A model generated the notes under the pieces. That model was not told the origin of the DNA. It was given only the letters and a program-made list of their open reading frames with translations, and made no database searches. Of a DNA stretch of 64,000 nt, positions 58,401 to 64,000 are shown in pieces (within the stretch, counting starts at the first letter, position 1; each line of letters opens with the position of its first letter). Source of the stretch: Antilocapra americana (lineage: Eukaryota > Chordata > Mammalia > Artiodactyla > Antilocapridae). Made by a program: the position numbers and the translations under genes. The stretch spans positions 4,889,476 to 4,953,475 of the forward strand of contig ML660203.1 of NCBI GenBank assembly GCA_007570785.1, in the 5' to 3' direction.

Positions 58401-58752
58401 TGTTGTGCCCTCCTGCGCTTGAGTTTATTACAGACCCAGTCCGGACCGCACATACACACACCGACGCAGCGGAGTCAGGGCGGTGGCCCGAGCTGCATGG
58501 TACAGGCTTTTAAGGGAAAGAGACAAAGGGCAGGAGGGCTCGGATGGGGTAATGTGTTTCAGCGTCCTGTGACTGGCCAGGACGGGAGGGGAGGTCAGGG
58601 GATTTTCGAGCGCTAACCCCTGATTGGCAGTGCTAACCTCTGATTGGCAGTCGTGTCTAGGGTGGTGACCTGGGGGTGGGGGAACTTGAGTGTTGCCTTC
58701 TATCGCAAGATGACAGCTCCTCTTTTTAAGACGGAGTCACTTAGGCTCTACA
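58401..58752 (-). mobile_element. Endogenous retrovirus solo LTR
   Basis: 352 bp with TG...CA ends (tgttgtgccctcctgcgctt to ttaggctctaca) and a 4-bp target-site duplication atgg at 58397-58400 and 58753-58756. Read on the minus strand it has an LTR promoter layout: two CCAAT boxes in a tandem 20-bp repeat (58612-58631 and 58632-58651, one mismatch), a TATA-like ttaaaa at about 58507-58513, and AATAAA at 58424-58429. CpG-rich, so probably young. No internal retroviral genes flank it, so it is a recombinational remnant. The 4-bp duplication suggests a class I (gamma-like) ERV; the family is not named. Confidence 0.8.
58612..58651 (-). promoter_or_regulatory. Tandem CCAAT-box repeat in the LTR U3
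   Basis: Two 20-bp copies of gctaaccyctgattggcagt. On the minus strand each presents CCAAT (58623-58627 and 58643-58647), in the expected position upstream of the TATA-like box. Typical of LTR enhancers; activity is inferred. Confidence 0.6.
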
Positions 58753-58978
58753 ATGGCAACTGATTTTATCATGAAGTGAGAAGTGGTCTGGTGAGAGATC
58801 TCAAGGAATCGATTATGTTCTTGTGTTTTATTCCTATAAGTAGCATAAACGTTTTCTTCTTTGTGCTTAGTCATGCCTTTCATATTTCCTAGTTTTCCTT
58901 AAACTTATACCCCAAGACGTAAAAGAAATGATATTTGGAATGTCTTCTAGAGAATTCAGAACAATGACATTTTTGAGC

Positions 58979-59033
58979 AGGTAATCAATACTATTCTCAA
59001 GGACCCTCTGAGGTTATTGTCTTAGTCACTCAG
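58979..59033 (+). repeat. 55-bp direct repeat, copy 2
   Basis: Identical to 57924-57978. This copy continues into a normal antisense Bov-tA, so it is probably the original. Confidence 0.97.
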
Positions 59034-59195
59034 TTGTGTCCAACTCTTCATGACCCCATGGACTTTTAGCCCACCCGGCTCCTCTGTCCCTGGAATTCTC
59101 CAAGCAAGAATATTGGAGTGGGTTGCCATTTCCTTGTGACTTCCTAACCCAGCATTGCAGGAAGATTCTTTACGTTCACAGCCACCAAGGAAGTC
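59021..59195 (-). mobile_element. Bov-tA SINE, antisense
   Basis: tcttagtcactcagttgtgt, attctccaagcaagaatatt, acagccaccaaggaagtcc. Flanked by ctgaggttattg (59009-59020) and ctgaggttactg (59196-59207), 11 of 12 matching. Confidence 0.95.
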
Positions 59196-59207
59196 CCTGA
59201 GGTTACT

Positions 59208-59794
59208 GGCTTTCAGCAAATGAATGAGAAAACGTAAGGCCAAGCCCAAAGAGGAGCACCTTGGTTGGAATATATATATTTTTTTCCAAAAATGTTGTTA
59301 TTTTACTCAAAGAGTAAAATGTGTTCCTTATAAAGCACTTGACTATTAGTGGGTAACAGAAAGCAGTTTTATCAGGAGGAGGATGGGAAATAAATTGTGA
59401 GGTGTTCTTTCCTGCTATTGCCACTTGGTACCTCAAATCAGAATACAGTATCACTCATGCAAAAAGAAAAAAAAATCATACAATTGTACATTCATTGGCG
59501 TGCATACAATGTTGACAATTTTATCAAACCCAGATTGAAAGCAACTCTAAGAGCTGCTATATTTTCTACCCGAGGCAGTTGCTTCACCTGTGCCCTGGAT
59601 ATCATGCATTTCTGCTTTTTCAATAACTTTTCACTCTCTGGAGTGAAGATCCTTCCAGAATATCATTTGCTCAACTCTCTCCTTTCTTAAGGAAAAATTC
59701 TCTTTGAATTTGCTCTCCTTCTACTTTTTTTTTTACTGTGCTCCCTCTTTTAACATTTCTCAAAAAGTTGTCCACGTTCCTACATTCATTTTCT
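59208..59794. other. Unassigned, no gene seen
   Basis: A 97-codon plus-strand frame at 59397-59690 has no family match. Low repeat content. Confidence 0.35.
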
Positions 59795-60292
59795 CTCTTT
59801 ATTTATTTTTAATTGGAGGGTCATTGCTTTACAATGTTGTGGTGGTCTCTGCCCTACATCAACATGAATCAGTCATAATTATATATAAATAAATAAATAA
59901 ATATATATATATGCCCCTCCCTCTTGTGCTTCCCCCCACCCCGCGCTGTTCCCCCTATTCCATGCTTCTAGATTGTCACAAAATGCCAGCTGTGTTATAG
60001 AGCAGCTTCCTGATGCTAGTTATCTGTTTTATACATGATAGTGTATATATGTCAACGCTACTCTTTCATTCATCCCACCCTTCCTTTCCTTCACTATGAC
60101 CATGTGTCCACTCTCTATGTCTGCATCTTTATTCCTGTCCTACAGATATCTTTATCTATACCCTTTTTCTAGACTCCATATAAATGCATTAATATATGAT
60201 ATCTGTTTTTCTCTTTCTGACTTACTTCACTCTGTATAACAGGCTCTAGGTTCATCCACCTCACTACAGTTGATTCAAATTTGTTCCTAGTA
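59795..60292 (-). mobile_element. Ruminant L1 3' end, antisense
   Basis: aattggagggtcattgcttt, cctacatcaacatgaatcag, ctttatctatacccttttt, cttacttcactctgtataac. Low divergence. Confidence 0.92.
59881..59912. repeat. (AAAT)n(AT)n microsatellite in L1
   Basis: About four aaat units followed by about six at units. Confidence 0.95.
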
Positions 60293-60689
60293 TAGAACTT
60301 TGAGGCATTAGAACTAGATGGAAAACTACCTTACAAATACCCATTTGGCTTTTGGGTGAATAAGAAATAAATGTCATTAGTTTAAGCCTCTAAGAAGTGG
60401 GGATTACTTGTATTAAAGATACTATTACTCTTTTACCTCAAACAATAAATTAGGATATAAGTGCCCACCATATGTCTTCATTTCCAAGCTGTTTCACTTT
60501 CTGTTCATGAAAAAATAATTTTTTTTGAACTTCCTATATCCCTATCTGGATAGAGAGTGGCAAAGTATTTCAGCTGGAAGGCCAATTGTACTGTGGTTCT
60601 TGAAGCAGCCTCGAGATTCAGAGACTTGTTCATTTCAATGGGCAATAAGCAGAGTTGTGAAAGCTGGAAAGTTGGAATCTCCTTAAAAT
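60293..60689. other. Unassigned, no supported gene
   Basis: A 132-codon minus-strand frame (60505-60903) spans this and the next feature, with no domain. A segment near 60385-60415 resembles an LTR end. Confidence 0.35.
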
Positions 60690-60912
60690 GCTTTGATTGC
60701 ATGATGGCCTGCCTGTATCCACATCCTCTGTCTTTTGCTTGATAGCCCCTTCCCACACCAACTCTGGGGGGGAAGCATGTGATTTCCTTGGCCACTGAGT
60801 TGTTTGCAAACATGACACTCCTGTATCTTGAAAAGCACATGCATGTTTTTCTGACACTCTTGCCTACTTGGGCCTTTCCATTCTTACACTTCTTCCTTGC
60901 CATGGGAATGTG
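60690..60912 (+). mobile_element. Probable MLT1-type LTR fragment
   Basis: tgatagccccttcccacacc, gcatgtgatttccttggcca, ctgtatcttgaaaagcacat, ttccttgccatggga: order resembling MaLR LTRs. Confidence 0.45.
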
Positions 60913-61254
60913 CTATTCTAACCTTCTAACCTCCCTAAAAATGTGAGAGGCATGTAGAGGAAAGTCAAGGTCATTTGACTTTGTTTGTCACACTTGACAG
61001 ACACTAGCTGATTCTTCCCCCTAAATGTGAGAGACATCCTTCAAATTTTGCAGAACCACCTCTCTAGCTCACAGTTGACAGCAGTAACACAGCAAGCCAG
61101 GCAAGACCAGAATAAGGGCATAGCCTTCCCTGATACTCATTAATAATAAATAGTTACTATTTGACCCATTCATTACTATTCATCTTGTTGCAGAATATTA
61201 TGAAAGTAATAGATAATTGATCATTGTAAAAATCTCAGTGTTAATTTTTTTGGG

Positions 61255-61400
61255 GGGTCTGTGACCTTTGACAAGCTACCTAATCTCTCACTGCCTCAGT
61301 TTTTGCATCCAATAAATGGGACTGAGCATCACATCTTTCATAAGATTTGTTATGAGGCGTGATCCCAATAATGCATGCAAACCATGAAGTATAGTAATTG
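61255..61400 (+). mobile_element. MIR SINE, sense
   Basis: gacaagctacctaatctctc, actgcctcagtttttgcatc, ttgttatgaggcgtgatccc. Confidence 0.75.
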
Positions 61401-63663
61401 ATGTACAGCAGAAATCAATAAATCTTAGATATAATGAAGAGGAAAGGAGAAGGAAGAGGGTAAATAAAAGTAGAAGGAAAATGAGACATTTTGTAAAACA
61501 AGAGTTTGGGTTCATATTACACGCTCAGCATTTCTTTTGAAAGGGTATCTGAGAGAGAAAAAAATATTGAAGAAATGTAAACCAATAGGCAGCTTCTTAA
61601 TCCATCACTGAATAAACTCTATTCTTTATTTTACAAGATACTATCCCTTGGAAATTGCAGGCGTAGTCCATGTGAGCTCAATCCCTTAGAAAACATTTTT
61701 TACTCAAATATTGCTTCAAGAGTTTATCCTTGGTATTTATCAAAACTGCTTTACCAAATGACCATTTAAAAGCCATTTCTGTCTTGATTTTAATGTTGCT
61801 ATAAGGGCACTCTCTATTGTACTTATTAATGTCCCCATTAGAAGTTTTCATATAACTTATTTCTTTTAAAATGAAGCAAAATACATAGCATGAAATGGAA
61901 TCTATTATTTCTCCCTAGGAATCAATCTATTTCCTCCTTTTGCACAAGCTTTTCTTTTAACCCTGACCACCAGGAAGCTCAAATCTATTATTCAATCATA
62001 ACAACTACGTTACTCTTAAGTTGAACATATTTACTTAATTCTCCAAAGACTGAATCCTTATAAACACAAATCTGATGTTCTTTCTTATATACCATTTTCT
62101 TTAGCCAGCTCAAGTTCATTTTAGAATACACTGTGCATAAGCAAATAGGCCTTTTCTAGTGCTTAGCAACAGACTAGAACCAAATTTTCACAAACATTTG
62201 TCAAATCTAGAGCAGAAACTATCCTAAGGGCTTCAACTCAATCTCTGAAACCTGTTTTATGGTCTTTTAGTCTTGGCTTTGGAAAAGTCATCAGGTCGGT
62301 AACTGCTCTAGGGATCATAAAACAATGTTTGCTCCTTAACAGAGAAAAAGGCTCTAAGATGGAGAAGTGTATGTATAGAACAGAGGGTGAGTAAAGGCCC
62401 CTCAGAAGCTTTGCTGGCATGAGTCCCAAGCTCATGTTACCAGGAATATTTACATTAAAAATATATCATCTCCAGCTTGACCACTAGCTCTGAGGTCAAG
62501 CTCAAAATCCTGCTTGGGAGTTCTTCAGTTTTATTACCATTTGTCAGCTCAAGCTCTGGCTATGATTTTTCTGCCTTCTGAGGCATGAAGGCAAACAATG
62601 CAGCTTGAAGGCTGGAAACATTAGCCCTGATAGTGTGAGGTAGAAATGAGGGGCTTCCGAGACTTTTCAGCAGAAACCGATTGGCTGAAGTTCTGATGAC
62701 CAAGAACTAGCCTCTCACATACCAGTCTTTCTATACACAAGGAAATACCCACCAGAAGGGGAATAGGACTGTATCTTGCCTTCTCTTCTGGGACCTGCTC
62801 CTGGAGATAAATGTGTTTTGTTGCTTTCCACACCCACCTGGAGCCCCCTGAGAGAGCTTGCCAGCTGTAGGAGTGAGAGATGGAGAGATTTATGAAGTTT
62901 CCATTGTAATTATAGCCATAATTATATTACAGTTTTTACTGGGTTGCTACTCAGTCTTAAACATTTTATCCTAAGCCTGACATTACAGAACACCTGTTTG
63001 GAAAGCATGCAAAATATACTTTCATTATTATTATGGTTTTGTTTTAAAATAATTTACAGATCTATGTTTTAAGAAAAATTAAATGAAGATGCAATTACGA
63101 TTTCCATCTCTCGCAGCAATATGAGGCAAAGTAATTCTGTGGTAGTAGGGGAAAAAAGGAATTGGTTACCCAAGGTTGTGGATGGGAAATGCCATCACTA
63201 AGCAACAACGTATAAAGCTCCAGCTCTCACTGACATTCACAACTCGAGAGCTGAGCATCTTGTCCCAAATCACACTTCTATCTTAGTGCAGTGCATCTCT
63301 TGGGCCTCTTAGGAGATTGCTGTTTTACTGGTCACTTTTTGCAGTTTGAACTTGACATTAGGCACCAATCATCTCCTCATCTTTCACTGCTACTTTCAGA
63401 TCTATTTTCCTGTTCGTGGATTCTCTCTTCAGCTGTATCTATGCTGGTATTTCGTTTGCTTGTTAAGGCATTTTTCTATTTGTATGTATTTTCTTTACTC
63501 TTTTCTAGAAGTATTATTTGGTACTTTTTACAAATACGCCTATGTTGTATACCACGTTTTCATTGTGTTTTCTATGATGCCATTTAATATTTAATCGCAT
63601 TTAACAAAATTTTAGTTTATAGACTTATTCTGATTGTCAAATTATCTTCAATCTTTAGAGTTA

Positions 63664-63666
<3 letters not shown>
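61401..63666. other. AT-rich, repeat-poor by eye, no supported gene
   Basis: No secure transposon landmark and no coding signal over 2.2 kb. Frames of 98 and 82 codons at 63291-63594 are hydrophobic by composition only. Confidence 0.35.

Positions 63667-63694
<28 letters not shown>
63667..63694. repeat. (GT)14 microsatellite
   Basis: 28 bp of pure GT. Confidence 0.98.
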
Positions 63695-63869
63695 TGACTC
63701 ACTCTCCCTTATAAAGTTTTAGGCTGACTCCTCATTCTGCTACCCTCTGGGCAGCCCTATGGAAGGAATACACCCCTTCTAGGTGATTTAAAGGAGAGAG
63801 AAAGCAAACTCCCAAGACACTTTCAGTTCTTCCCATGGAGGACAAGTCTTTTGTTCATTTTTTTTTTCA

Positions 63870-64000
63870 TTTTATTCATTTTTACATTTTATTTATCTAT
63901 TTTAAATTTTTTAACACCCAAAACATTTTGTGTTGGGGTATAACCATTTTATTTTTTATTTATTTATTTATTTTTTTTATTGTTTTTGCCATACATTGTC
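63870..64000 (-). mobile_element. Ruminant L1 3' end, antisense, cut by the window edge
   Basis: tgtgttggggtataaccatt, an (ATTT)n-type tail, then ttattgtttttgccatacat. The rest lies beyond 64000. Confidence 0.8.

Noticed and set aside
57979..58978. Whole 1-kb block between the 55-bp repeats as one mobile element
   Set aside because: No terminal inverted repeats, poly-A tail or coding remnant at its edges, and 55 bp is too long for a known target-site duplication. Only the inner LTR is supported as an element.
60505..60903. 132-codon minus-strand open frame
   Set aside because: Overlaps a probable LTR fragment and has no recognisable protein features.

Overview
This window is mammalian nuclear DNA from a ruminant, most likely a bovid. 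It is AT-rich and gene-poor. It is full of repeats found only in ruminants or cetartiodactyls: about two dozen Bov-tA/Bov-A2 tRNA-derived SINEs (head like cttccctggtggctcag, tail ending in a tcagacacaactgag-type segment), three or four 3' ends of the BovB (RTE) LINE, ruminant L1 (L1_BT-like) 3' ends, and CHR-type SINEs (head like acttccctggtggtccag). Older layers shared by all placental mammals lie beneath them: L1M fragments, L2, MIR, MLT1-type MaLR LTRs, a MER5A-like hAT element and a Tigger/MER2-like element. The species (cattle, sheep, goat or other) cannot be decided by eye.

I find no convincing protein-coding gene, no RNA gene and no CRISPR. The longest open frames are about 130-155 codons. 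They lie inside repeats or in sequence without recognisable domains, splice structure or family resemblance. The window is best read as intergenic or deep intronic DNA.

Layout. 0-8.5 kb: a long old L1, a CHR SINE, an antisense L2, then a nested stack (old L1 split by an MLT1 LTR, itself split by a ruminant L1 and a Bov-tA). 8.5-20 kb: an old LTR split by a ruminant L1, old L1 pieces on both strands, and several SINEs. 20-33 kb: dense SINEs including two inverted-pair structures, MLT1 LTRs, L2, and a (TG)n(CG)n(TG)n tract at 29.5 kb. 33-38 kb: a repeat-poor interval whose 35.8-37.1 kb core is richer in GC and CpG than its surroundings; it is the best candidate for a conserved regulatory block. 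38-57 kb: L2, CHR and Bov-tA SINEs, Tigger, an old LTR carrying a BovB 3' end, ruminant L1s, and a MER5A-like element split by BovB. 57-60 kb: the most unusual place, where a 55-bp perfect direct repeat flanks about 1 kb of DNA that contains a compact, CpG-rich solo LTR. 60-64 kb: AT-rich sequence with few assignable repeats, ending inside another antisense L1.

Family names are given from memory of repeat consensus features, not from a database search. Boundaries are exact only where target-site duplications are cited.
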